Shown here: positions 1-7,834 of the stretch, piece by piece
Layout of the letters: each line of letters begins with the position of its first letter
Numbering within the stretch: the stretch's first letter is position 1
Assembly: GCA_934295165.1 (NCBI GenBank)
Contig: CAKRAT010000028.1
Span: 1 to 28,646 of the forward strand
Length of the DNA stretch: 28,646 nt
Reading direction: 5' to 3'
DNA from: an uncultured Dorea sp.
Lineage (GTDB): Bacteria; Bacillota; Clostridia; Lachnospirales; Lachnospiraceae
Notes under the pieces: generated by a model
Database searches by the model: none
What the model was told of the DNA's origin: nothing
What the model saw: only the letters and a program-made list of their open reading frames with translations
Position numbers and translations under genes: made by a program

Positions 1-746
1 ACTTTACATGTAGCGTCAACAAAGTTCATCTGTGGTGATCCGATGAATCCGGCTACGAACTGGTTGCATGGATAATCATACAGAGTCTGTGGTGTATCTA
101 CCTGCTGAACGACACCTGCGTTCATAACTACGATTCTGGTTCCCAGTGTCATAGCTTCTGTCTGGTCATGTGTTACATAGATGATTGTTGTACCTAATCT
201 CTGGTGTAATTTAGAAATCTCGATACGCATCTGTCCACGGAGTTTTGCATCCAGGTTTGAAAGAGGCTCGTCCATAAGGAATACCTTAGGATTACGAACG
301 ATCGCACGTCCCATAGCAACACGCTGTCTCTGTCCACCTGAAAGAGCCTTTGGTTTACGGTCAAGCAGGGCTTCCAGATCAAGGATCTTAGCTGCATCAC
401 GAACCATCTTATCAATCTGATCCTTTGGTACTTTTCTTAACTTCAGACCGAATGCCATGTTATCGTATACTGTCATATGTGGATACAGAGCGTAGTTCTG
501 GAATACCATTGCGATATCTCTGTCTTTTGGCTCTACGTCATTGACTACTTTATCACCGATCTTCAGTTCTCCGGAAGTGATGTCTTCCAGACCTGCAACC
601 ATACGGAGTGTTGTAGACTTACCACATCCTGATGGTCCTACGAAGATGATGAATTCTTTATCTTCAATCTCAAGATTGAAATCTTTTACTGCTTCATATC
701 CGTTAGGATAAGTTTTATTAATGTGTTTTAATGATAAACTTGCCAT
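1..746 (-). CDS. ugpC: Sugar ABC transporter ATPase, UgpC/MsmK type (3' part missing)
   Basis: The nucleotide-binding subunit that powers carbohydrate import, normally shared by several CUT1-type sugar permeases at the inner face of the membrane. I translated it from the minus strand; it runs off the window edge, so 248 of roughly 360-370 residues are present and the C-terminal regulatory (TOBE/MalK-like) domain is largely missing. Visible motifs are Walker A (GPSGCGKST, about residue 37), the Q-loop ([10 protein letters not shown]), signature [16 protein letters not shown], Walker B VFLMDEP, D-loop SNLDAKLR and switch TH in YVTHDQTEA. The start ATG at 746 has a perfect AGGAGG (757-762). It sits alone downstream of the rsmI terminator, so it probably has its own promoter in 747-818. 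Substrate cannot be told from an ATPase alone. Confidence 0.95.
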   Translation of the reverse strand, partial: MASLSLKHINKTYPNGYEAVKDFNLEIEDKEFIIFVGPSGCGKSTTLRMVAGLEDITSGELKIGDKVVNDVEPKDRDIAMVFQNYALYPHMTVYDNMAFGLKLRKVPKDQIDKMVRDAAKILDLEALLDRKPKALSGGQRQRVAMGRAIVRNPKVFLMDEPLSNLDAKLRGQMRIEISKLHQRLGTTIIYVTHDQTEAMTLGTRIVVMNAGVVQQVDTPQTLYDYPCNQFVAGFIGSPQMNFVDATCK

Positions 747-819
747 TGTTATAATTCCTCCTGATTTATAATCATGATTGTTCCAGTTGTGATCTGTTTC
801 ACTCTGTTAAAAAGTATAT

Positions 820-855
820 AAAAAAAGTTCAACCCGGGTAATGCCCAAGTTGAAC
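820..855 (-). terminator. Intrinsic terminator of the decarboxylase-to-rsmI operon
   Basis: On the minus strand a hairpin with stem GTTCAAC/GTTGAAC (849-855 with 827-833), then a 2x2 internal loop, a GGG/CCC pairing and a 5-nt loop, is followed at once by seven T (complement of 820-826). It lies about 50 bases past the rsmI stop and before the ABC ATPase gene, separating the two units. The opposite strand has only an interrupted T-run. Confidence 0.85.
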
Positions 856-907
856 AATCTTTTTCTGATTTTCTATACAAGTTGACGAATAGCCGGGAAA
901 ACTTTGG

Positions 908-1753
908 TCAATCTGCCTGTAATAGTGCCTGGTAGATATCTCTTTTTCCTACACCTCTGTCTTTTGCCACCTGTTTCATTGCAGATTTCTTATCCATGCC
1001 CTGTCCAAGATAGAGTTCCATATGCTCTCCGATACTCATTTCTTCCCATCTTGCTTTCTCTTCATTGCGGATCTCTTCCCTGCTCCTGCCTTCGATCACC
1101 ATGACACACTCACCTTTTGGTTCCTGTACATCATAATATGCCAGCGCATCTTCAATCGTTGTCGCAAATACCGTCTCGTGCTTCTTCGTAAGTTCCCGGC
1201 AGATACTGATGCGTCTGTTGCCAAGCGTCTCCTGAAGTGTCTTTAACGTGCGGACCAGTCTGTGTGGTGCTTCGTAGATGACCATTGTTCTGGTCTCATC
1301 TTTCAATTCATTCAGAACGGACTGCCTTTCCTTCTTATCCGCCGGGAGAAATGCTTCAAATGCGAATCTCCTCGTTCCAAGTCCGGATATCGTAAGTGCA
1401 GTCACACATGCACATGCTCCCGGAACAGCCGTAACTGTGATCCCAGCCTCCTGACACATCTTCACCAGTTCTTCTCCCGGATCAGAGATTCCCGGCATAC
1501 CGGCATCTGTGATCACTGCGATATCTTCACCATTCTGCAGACGTTCTACAAGCTTGTGCCCTTTTTCAATCTTATTATATTCATGATAGCTGGTCATCGG
1601 TGTTTTAATCTCAAAATGATTCAGAAGCTTGATACTGTTCCTGGTATCTTCTGCCGCGATCAGATCCACTTCTTTCAAGATCCGCACCGCCCGGAAGGTC
1701 ATATCTTCCAGATTTCCTATCGGTGTTGCACATAAGTACAATGTTCCTGCCAT
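908..1753 (-). CDS. rsmI: 16S rRNA (cytidine1402-2'-O)-methyltransferase RsmI
   Basis: SAM-dependent enzyme that 2'-O-methylates C1402 in the ribosomal P site. The 281-aa protein has the usual family length. It opens with LYLCATPIGNLEDMT, then AAEDTRNS (about residues 33-40) and the conserved glycine-rich stretch TDAGMPGISDPG (82-93), all hallmarks of the tetrapyrrole-methylase fold in RsmI. The C-terminal tail (KDRGVGKRDIYQALL) is the small helical domain usual in this family. The start ATG at 1753 is preceded by GGAGGAG six bases upstream. It is the last gene of the operon, 22 bases after the trmN6-like gene and just before the terminator at 820-855. The same end position after yabB is seen in Bacillus (yabC). 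Confidence 0.95.
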   Translation of the reverse strand: MAGTLYLCATPIGNLEDMTFRAVRILKEVDLIAAEDTRNSIKLLNHFEIKTPMTSYHEYNKIEKGHKLVERLQNGEDIAVITDAGMPGISDPGEELVKMCQEAGITVTAVPGACACVTALTISGLGTRRFAFEAFLPADKKERQSVLNELKDETRTMVIYEAPHRLVRTLKTLQETLGNRRISICRELTKKHETVFATTIEDALAYYDVQEPKGECVMVIEGRSREEIRNEEKARWEEMSIGEHMELYLGQGMDKKSAMKQVAKDRGVGKRDIYQALLQAD

Positions 1754-1775
1754 CTCTTACTCCTCCATCTTGTGT

Positions 1776-2522
1776 TTATCCCTGATTCATCCCGTACATT
1801 TCAAGCAGTTCTTCTGTATAGCTTCCGTCTTTCTGATATACGATCAGCGGCGGTTCCACCTGCATCCTCGGATTACCACCCTTCATTCCTTCGATCAGAA
1901 CCATATTTGGCTCTTTATCTACATGCGGATATACCAGCCGCATACGCTTCGGTTCGATTCCATATGCACACATCTTTGTCATGATCTCCGGAAGACGGAA
2001 TGGTCTGTGAACCATATAGAATCTTCCTTTCACCTTCAATATCTCCGCACTTTCTCTTAAGATATCATCCAGTGTACAAAGTGCCTCATGTCTGGCAATA
2101 TATAATGCTTCATTTTGATTCTTCAGTCCGTGCTCTCCGATCATGTATGGGGGATTCGTCGTAATAACTCCAAAAGAGGCGGCTCCGAATATGGAAGCTG
2201 CCTCCTTGATATCTCCCGTTACAATATCGATTCTCTCTTCCAGTCCGTTATGGCTGACACTACGTCTCGCCATATCTGCACTCTCCTCCTGGATTTCCAG
2301 TCCTGTATAATGCAGTCCCGGATATTTTGCTTCCAGAAGAATCGGAAGAATCCCCGTCCCCGTTCCGAGATCCAGTGCTTTTTCATTCTTTTTCACATTT
2401 GCGAATGCGGACAAAAGCACAGCATCCATTCCAAAACAGAACCGTCCCGGACTTTGGATGATCTCATATCCTTTAATCTGCAGATCATCCAGTCTTTCAT
2501 TCGGAAGTAAATTAGTCATCAT
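1776..2522 (-). CDS. trmN6: TrmN6/YabB-like tRNA (adenine-N6)-methyltransferase
   Basis: A class I SAM-dependent N6-adenine methyltransferase of the type that modifies A37 of tRNA1(Val) in E. coli (YfiC/TrmN6); Bacillus YabB is the positional counterpart. In the 248-aa product, motif I is DLGTGTGILPILL (51-63) and the catalytic NPPY is at 123-126 (TTNPPYMIGE), the signature of N6-amino-adenine methylation. The start ATG at 2522 (a second ATG follows directly) overlaps the 3' end of ricT by 11 bases, so translation is probably coupled. The methyltransferase class is secure; the exact target nucleotide is inferred from family and gene order. Confidence 0.85.
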   Translation of the reverse strand: MMTNLLPNERLDDLQIKGYEIIQSPGRFCFGMDAVLLSAFANVKKNEKALDLGTGTGILPILLEAKYPGLHYTGLEIQEESADMARRSVSHNGLEERIDIVTGDIKEAASIFGAASFGVITTNPPYMIGEHGLKNQNEALYIARHEALCTLDDILRESAEILKVKGRFYMVHRPFRLPEIMTKMCAYGIEPKRMRLVYPHVDKEPNMVLIEGMKGGNPRMQVEPPLIVYQKDGSYTEELLEMYGMNQG

Positions 2523-3423
2523 TTAACTTTGACGCTCCGTTCTTTTCTTCTAATGCCCTCAGTTCCTTCATCTCTTCTTTGGAAAGCCTTACATCTTTCT
2601 TCTTACGTCTCGGCTTGAACTTCAACTCTGCTGCCGTATATTCACGGATCTCTTTCTCATCATTATCCAGTGTCACAACAACCTTCACAAGCTGACGGAG
2701 TACATTGACAGACTGAACATCTCCTCTTAAACCTTCCGGCGTTGTAACATGGTCTCCATTTGCCGGAAGATGACTGTTCAATTCTTCATAGGTCTCCTCT
2801 TCATTCGTCAGACAGCACATCAGTCTTCCACACACACCCGAGATCTTCGTCGGGTTCAGTGAAAGGTTCTGCTCTTTTGCCATCTTGATCGATACCGGTG
2901 CGAACTCAGATAAATATGTGTGGCAGCAAAGTGGTCTGCCACAGATACCGATCCCGCCGCGGATCTTCGTCTCGTCACGCACGCCGATCTGTCTCAGTTC
3001 GATTCTTGTGCGGAATACACTTGCCAGATCCTTTACCAGTTCACGGAAGTCAATCCGTCCATCCGCAGTGAAATAAAACAACACTTTATTATTGTCAAAT
3101 GTATACTCTGCATCGATCAGCTTCATCTCAAGACCATGCTTCTGGATCTTTTCCAGACAGATCTTGAATGCTTCTTTTTCTTTTTCTTTATTCTTTTCTT
3201 CTTTTTTCTTATCTTCTTCTGTCGCAAGACGGATCACAGATTTTAACGGCTGTGTGATCTTATCATCTTCTACCTCTTTCGGTCCTGTAACTACGGAACC
3301 GAACTCCACACCTCTTGCAGTCTCAACGATCACCTTATCTCCGATTTTAATCTCCAGCTTTCCCGGTGAAAAAAAATAAATCTTCCCGGCAGTTCTGAAT
3401 CTAACGCCTATTACCTTCGTCAT
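2512..3423 (-). CDS. ricT: RicT (YaaT), PSP1-domain regulatory protein
   Basis: A 303-aa PSP1-domain protein. In Bacillus, RicT forms an iron-sulfur complex with RicA and RicF that promotes RNase Y-dependent mRNA processing and affects sporulation and competence. The sequence has the two cysteine clusters expected for RicT: C161, C166, C167 (CGRPLCC) and C198, C203, C204 (CGRLMCC). A Lys/Glu-rich segment (about 70-86) interrupts the N-terminal part, and the C-terminal tail is basic then acidic. It overlaps the trmN6-like gene by 11 bases and follows holB with a 4-base gap, matching Bacillus holB-yaaT order. No ricA or ricF gene is visible here. Confidence 0.92.
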   Translation of the reverse strand: MTKVIGVRFRTAGKIYFFSPGKLEIKIGDKVIVETARGVEFGSVVTGPKEVEDDKITQPLKSVIRLATEEDKKKEEKNKEKEKEAFKICLEKIQKHGLEMKLIDAEYTFDNNKVLFYFTADGRIDFRELVKDLASVFRTRIELRQIGVRDETKIRGGIGICGRPLCCHTYLSEFAPVSIKMAKEQNLSLNPTKISGVCGRLMCCLTNEEETYEELNSHLPANGDHVTTPEGLRGDVQSVNVLRQLVKVVVTLDNDEKEIREYTAAELKFKPRRKKKDVRLSKEEMKELRALEEKNGASKLNDD

Positions 3424-3427
3424 ATGA

Positions 3428-4417
3428 TTAGTTCTCCTTTATGGTCAGGAACAAAAGCTCCATAACCAGATCGAAGTTAACATTCGCTTTCAGTCTGGCC
3501 TTCGCCTTCTCAAGGCTCTCCAGAATCAGTTCGATTCCCTCATAAGAGCTCTTTCTCGCCTGTTCTTTAATATACTGTAACTGGTCTTTGAATACGACCT
3601 TGTCAATCTCTTTTGTTGCTTTATATAACAAAACATCTCTGTACCAGATCATAATAATGTCCAGATAGTCTGTAACTTCTAATTTGTACACAGCTATATT
3701 CTTAACCGCAGCAACAACCTCACTCAGTTCCATATCATGGATATGCTTCAGAAGCTGTACCGCCTCTTCCCTGATTTCATTAAAATGATCTGAATTCGCC
3801 AGCATGATCGCACGTCCCATATTTCCCTGGGCAAATGCTGTACACATCTCTGCCTTGTAATCCGGAATCTCCAGATTCTCCATCAGATACTTCTTGATCA
3901 GTGTATCTTTGATGTTACGCAGTTTCAACATAACACATCTGGAATTGATCGTCGGAAGTAATGTCTCCGCATTCTCCGTCAGCAGTAAGAACACTGCGTA
4001 TGACGGTGGTTCCTCAATCGTCTTTAAGATTGCATTCTGCGCCTGCAGTGTCATCAGATCTGCCTGTGGGATAATGTATACTTTATACGGTCCCTGGTAT
4101 GGTTTGATATCCACAGTGTTATTCACCTGTGTACGGATATCATCTACACTGATGCTATTCGGCTTCTCATGTGTCACACGGATAATGTCCGGATGGTTTG
4201 CACTCTCTGCCTGTTTGCAGGAGTGACACTTTCCACATGGCTCACTCGCCCCGCTCTCACACAAAAGCGTCATGGCGAACAGATTCGCCAGCATCTTCTT
4301 GCCGGAACCTCTCTCCCCGTTCAGAATATAGGCATGAGAGACTCTGTTATTCTCCACTGCACTACTGATATATTTTAATATGTCTTTGTGACCAACCACA
4401 TCTTTAAAGCTTCCCAT
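3428..4417 (-). CDS. holB: DNA polymerase III subunit delta' (HolB)
   Basis: Clamp-loader subunit that, with delta and tau/gamma, opens the sliding clamp at replication forks. The 329-aa protein starts MGSFKDVVGHKDILKYI and has an AAA+ fold: a P-loop-like GERGSGKK (34-41), in which the usual Thr/Ser is Lys, fitting a delta' subunit that need not hydrolyse ATP. A zinc knuckle follows (C53, C61, C64, C67). The sensor region around INSRCVMLKL carries the SRC motif typical of the family. The gene overlaps the upstream kinase-like gene by 14 bases and lies 4 bases before ricT. Confidence 0.93.
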   Translation of the reverse strand: MGSFKDVVGHKDILKYISSAVENNRVSHAYILNGERGSGKKMLANLFAMTLLCESGASEPCGKCHSCKQAESANHPDIIRVTHEKPNSISVDDIRTQVNNTVDIKPYQGPYKVYIIPQADLMTLQAQNAILKTIEEPPSYAVFLLLTENAETLLPTINSRCVMLKLRNIKDTLIKKYLMENLEIPDYKAEMCTAFAQGNMGRAIMLANSDHFNEIREEAVQLLKHIHDMELSEVVAAVKNIAVYKLEVTDYLDIIMIWYRDVLLYKATKEIDKVVFKDQLQYIKEQARKSSYEGIELILESLEKAKARLKANVNFDLVMELLFLTIKEN

Positions 4418-4991
4418 CTCGTATTACCTCTACTATCTCTTCTTTGCATCGTACTTTATCGTCATTCTGATATCTTCTTGTAATTCCTGCCTCCGCAAGA
4501 TTCTCTTCTGAGAAATCTTTCTGATCTGCCAGAAATCTTCTGCAGACTTCTTCATATCCCGGGTGCTCCTGCTGCTGTTCCCTTGCGATCGCTCGAATCA
4601 GGCGTTCCCCGTCCTCCACTTCGATATAAAGCGGAACCAGATTCTCATTTCCATAATACGCTTTTGTCTTAATATAAGACTCCAGTGTACCGATCATCAG
4701 ATAATCCATTTCGGACAAATTAATCTGTCCATCATCTATTGTAGCATATTTCCAGTCACCATACACGGTCTGATAGGTACGAAGTTCAATTATTTTTCCC
4801 TCTTCACGGTATTTTTCAAGAACTTCATCCGTTACAAAGTGATATTCGACTCCGTTTTTTTCTCCTTCCCGCATCGGTCTGGTCGTATATAAAGTTAATG
4901 TCTTAAGTTCCGGCAGTTCTTTTCTGATCTCTTTATAGATCGTATCCTTCCCCGACGAACTTTTTCCCATCATGTAATATATCTTACCCAT
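4404..4991 (-). CDS. Guanylate-kinase-like nucleotide kinase (in the tmk position)
   Basis: A 195-aa P-loop kinase related to guanylate kinase, which phosphorylates GMP to GDP. The sequence shows a nucleotide loop GKSSSGKD (9-16), an Asp replacing the usual Ser/Thr after the lysine, then TTRPMREGEKNGVEYHFV (36-53), the GMP-binding segment of guanylate kinases, and a diverged YGDWKYAT in place of YG-x-YYGT. A lid-like Arg-rich region lies near 120-140. It overlaps the decarboxylase by 8 bases and holB by 14. In Bacillus this slot between yaaO and holB holds tmk (plus yaaQ and yaaR); none of those is seen here. The kinase fold is secure; the substrate is uncertain because P-loop and substrate motifs deviate. 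Confidence 0.75.
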   Translation of the reverse strand: MGKIYYMMGKSSSGKDTIYKEIRKELPELKTLTLYTTRPMREGEKNGVEYHFVTDEVLEKYREEGKIIELRTYQTVYGDWKYATIDDGQINLSEMDYLMIGTLESYIKTKAYYGNENLVPLYIEVEDGERLIRAIAREQQQEHPGYEEVCRRFLADQKDFSEENLAEAGITRRYQNDDKVRCKEEIVEVIRDGKL

Positions 4992-6621
4992 CTATCCACA
5001 CCTCTATGCCATCTTCCGACTGAAGACCTTCAATCGCAAAATCATGTTCCTGATACCAGTGAAGAATCTCCACTGCTTCCCTTGAAATCCGTTCTCCCGG
5101 AACGATCAGGGGACTGCCCGGTGGATAGAGATATGCATATTCCAGAGAAATACATCCGATGCTGTCTTCGAAACTGCGCTTTTCCGCCTTTCCCGGATTA
5201 ACGAAATACAGGATATCCTTTAAATCCTCCTCACAGCTCCGGCTCTGCATCGCATCTCTGCGGTTCACAGCTTCTGCAATTGTCCACACTTTTTCAAGTG
5301 ACGGCTGTCTGCCGGAAAGCGGAAGATCAGTGTCTGTTGCGTCCGTCCGGCTCTGCCGTGTACTTTCCCCACCATTCGGATTATCACCTTCCGGCTGTGG
5401 CTTTGTATCAGCTTTCATATCTATTTCTGTATCTATTTCGATCAACGCATCTCTTAATCTGTCCAGTCCTTCCTGCGTATCCCCTGCCGTCGTCATGGCA
5501 AGCACATAGGTTCCCGCCAGCATCTCCATCTGCAGATGATATTTATGAAGTAAAATCTCATATAATTCATGACTGGTCATCGGTGCATGTTTTACGGAAA
5601 TCACAAATTTGGATCTGTCGTACCGGTCCATATTATCTGTCCGTATAATTTTCAGATACTCAAGCTGTTCCAGATCTTTGCGTAACGCATCAATGCGTGC
5701 GGCATATTCAGAAAAAATATTTTTATAAAAGATATTTCTACATCTGCTGTCTGATATTGCATCCATCTGCTTTTCAGATGCATCTTCCTGCTCTTCCTGC
5801 ACATGTTCCTTCTGCGTTTCTTCCAGCAATCCGATACAAGCGTCAATACTTGCCATCAGTATATATGACGGACTGCTGCTCTGCAGCATATCCAGATACC
5901 GCTTCACCCTGCTCCGGTTCACCAGCTCTCCATTCACATGTAAAAGTGCCGTCTGTGTCAACGACGGAAGCGTCTTGTGCAGACTGTTGATCACCAGATC
6001 CGCACCATATACATTTGCACTCTTTGGAAAATATGGTTCGAATCCGAAATGTGCGCCATGTGCCTCATCCACGATCAGCGGACATCCGGCATCATGTACA
6101 ATCCCTGCAATTTTTTCAATATCTGACACCACTCCATCATAAGTTGGTGATACAATCATTACCGCACGGATATTCGGATGTATTTCCAGTGCTTTCCGCA
6201 CATCCTCTGCATCTATCTCCATACTCAGTCCCAGCTCCTTGTCGAACTTCGGGTAGAGATATACCGGATTCAGTTCATTCAGATATACTGCATGATACAC
6301 AGACTTGTGGCAATTTCTTGCCACAAGTATAGAATCTCCTTTTTTAGTTGTTCCCAGTATTGCACTCAAAATTCCGACCGTACTTCCATTGACGAGAAAA
6401 TGTGTCTCATCCGCATGATACACTCTTGCCGCTCTTTCCTGTGCTTCTTTCAATATCCCTTCCGCATGATGCAGGTCATCAAAGCCATCGATCTCTGTGA
6501 TATCGATCCGATACGGGGATATCCCGTTCATCAGATCCAGATTCCTTTTATGGCCCGGCATGTGAAATGCGTAGTAGTCGGAATCACTGTAATTCTTTAG
6601 TTTATCAAATATATTATTCAT
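4984..6621 (-). CDS. Orn/Lys/Arg decarboxylase family PLP enzyme (YaaO/SpeA-like)
   Basis: A 545-aa fold-type I PLP enzyme of the Orn/Lys/Arg decarboxylase group, expected to decarboxylate a basic amino acid toward polyamines; which one is not decidable from sequence. It begins with the family mark FHMPGHKRN (about 19-27), has DEAHGAHFGF (185-194) just before the PLP lysine K216 in NSLHKTLPSLTQ, and ends with YLYPPGSPLIVPGERIS, the conserved C-terminal motif. Two low-complexity inserts are unusual: an acidic Gln/Glu stretch near 270-290 and a Thr/Asp/Pro-rich one near 408-445. The start ATG at 6621 has no Shine-Dalgarno sequence, and a promoter is placed so that transcription would begin at the ATG. 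First gene of the operon running to rsmI. Confidence 0.9.
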   Translation of the reverse strand: MNNIFDKLKNYSDSDYYAFHMPGHKRNLDLMNGISPYRIDITEIDGFDDLHHAEGILKEAQERAARVYHADETHFLVNGSTVGILSAILGTTKKGDSILVARNCHKSVYHAVYLNELNPVYLYPKFDKELGLSMEIDAEDVRKALEIHPNIRAVMIVSPTYDGVVSDIEKIAGIVHDAGCPLIVDEAHGAHFGFEPYFPKSANVYGADLVINSLHKTLPSLTQTALLHVNGELVNRSRVKRYLDMLQSSSPSYILMASIDACIGLLEETQKEHVQEEQEDASEKQMDAISDSRCRNIFYKNIFSEYAARIDALRKDLEQLEYLKIIRTDNMDRYDRSKFVISVKHAPMTSHELYEILLHKYHLQMEMLAGTYVLAMTTAGDTQEGLDRLRDALIEIDTEIDMKADTKPQPEGDNPNGGESTRQSRTDATDTDLPLSGRQPSLEKVWTIAEAVNRRDAMQSRSCEEDLKDILYFVNPGKAEKRSFEDSIGCISLEYAYLYPPGSPLIVPGERISREAVEILHWYQEHDFAIEGLQSEDGIEVWIDG

Positions 6622-6627
6622 GCGTAC

Positions 6628-6656
6628 ATTTTAGCAAAATAAACTTATATTATCAA
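6628..6656 (-). promoter_or_regulatory. Sigma-A type promoter of the decarboxylase operon, predicted leaderless
   Basis: On the minus strand, -35 TTGATA (6651-6656), a 17-base spacer and -10 TAAAAT (6628-6633). Six bases later comes the decarboxylase ATG at 6621, so the expected start of transcription is the A of the start codon. The -35 box overlaps the TGA stop of the preceding gene. Confidence 0.65.
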
Positions 6657-7681
6657 GCCATAAACTCCCTCAGGATCTGTCGGATCATCTCGTCTTTCGG
6701 AAGCTCTTCTGTGAGATCCTGGTCTGCTTGTTTTGAAGATTTCTGGTCTGTAATCTCATCATCCGGCAAGTCCTCCGGAATCGTATCTGCAATACTTTTA
6801 CTGCCGTTTTCTTCCGTACCTGCAAGCCTCGCCGATGCCCTGGCCAGATTCCCCGCCGTTCCTTTTGCACGTTCCCTTCTCCGGTTCTCCCTCTGCATCC
6901 GGACTACACTGTGTCCGGCTTCTGACAGCCTGTTCTCTGTTTCTCCGGTTTCCACGGCTTTCGGTCCTTTAACTTCCGCTTTATTTTCTATCTTACTTTC
7001 CGGCACTCCGTTCTCTACTGTTCCGGCTTCTGCCACTCTGACTTTCTGCAGTTCATTTCCCAGTGCCTCTTTACTTTGTACCTCCTGCACATCTGCTTCC
7101 TGTTCTCCGTTTCCGGTCATTTCATTCACTGCATGAATCCGGCAGGCACGTTCCTTTTGATTTACCTTTTCATACTTGTGAAGACATACATTTTCCAGAT
7201 AATCTACCATGTAATTCTTCGCCATCTGCATACAGTAGTTTTCATCCGTTGTCAGATGGAACAGCCACACCAGAATTCCAAGCCCACATCCAACGGCACC
7301 CGTCCGCAGCACTACATCTCCCATTCCATAGACCTGGTATGTAATTCCTGCTCCCACAAGACCTGTTACGATCAGAAGTCCGGAACATACCTTCTCCATC
7401 CGCTGCAGCGTATGAAGACGTAATCCACATACCTTGTACTCATACAGATATTTATCCACAAATACCCCTACGTTTTCCACCGTGTCACTGATCATACACG
7501 CATGTTCGAACTTCGCCCGGACCAGGCGCATCAGCGGATGATTACTCTTGCTCATACTTCCCGCCGCCTCCACCATACGTTTCATCGTCATACTCACGAT
7601 ACACTTGTCCGCCACTCCCATACCCGTCAGAATCCCCATGAGTATGAACAGTAACTTCTTATCCAATAACATTTCCAGCAT
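6653..7681 (-). CDS. Unrecognised membrane protein with long charged tail
   Basis: I do not recognise this 342-aa protein. It has a hydrophobic N-terminal helix (about 8-25), a second hydrophobic region of two closely spaced segments (about 99-140), then a hydrophilic C-terminal half from about 165 that is rich in Glu, Lys, Arg and Ala and looks disordered. The central part has conserved-looking blocks (LVRAKFEHACMISD, VGVFVDKYLYEYKVCGLRL). The start ATG at 7681 has a good AAGGAGG. It lies 31 bases upstream of the decarboxylase, on the same strand, and may belong to the same transcription unit as an upstream member. Membrane localisation is supported; function is unknown. Confidence 0.75.
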   Translation of the reverse strand: MLEMLLDKKLLFILMGILTGMGVADKCIVSMTMKRMVEAAGSMSKSNHPLMRLVRAKFEHACMISDTVENVGVFVDKYLYEYKVCGLRLHTLQRMEKVCSGLLIVTGLVGAGITYQVYGMGDVVLRTGAVGCGLGILVWLFHLTTDENYCMQMAKNYMVDYLENVCLHKYEKVNQKERACRIHAVNEMTGNGEQEADVQEVQSKEALGNELQKVRVAEAGTVENGVPESKIENKAEVKGPKAVETGETENRLSEAGHSVVRMQRENRRRERAKGTAGNLARASARLAGTEENGSKSIADTIPEDLPDDEITDQKSSKQADQDLTEELPKDEMIRQILREFMA

Positions 7682-7697
7682 AATAAAAGCCCTCCTT

Positions 7698-7725
7698 TTT
7701 GATTTGCATTATACTGTAAATCAAA
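7698..7725 (-). promoter_or_regulatory. Dyad centred on a -10 box upstream of the membrane-protein gene
   Basis: An 11-bp inverted repeat (7698-7708 with 7715-7725; TTTGATTT and AAATCAAA plus three inner pairs, one a G-T) encloses a minus-strand TATAAT at 7708-7713. No good -35 sequence is placed 16-18 bases upstream. The arrangement suggests an operator covering a promoter, or a short hairpin; the sequence cannot separate these. Confidence 0.4.
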
Positions 7726-7834
7726 GAGGAGAGCGCCTTAATTCGTTCTTCATGTTCCGCACGGAAAACGGCTCTTTTTGTCATTTTGCGGCATAGTATG
7801 CAGCCTTTTGTATCCTGCTATTCATTCCGAATGT

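Noticed and set aside
4404..4991. Calling the kinase thymidylate kinase because of gene order
   Set aside because: The TTRPMREGEKNGVEYHF segment is guanylate-kinase-like, and the P-loop region and lid do not look like Tmk.
7740..7834. Terminator for mtnN
   Set aside because: Several short complementary pieces exist, but none forms a stable stem followed by a T-run on the minus strand.
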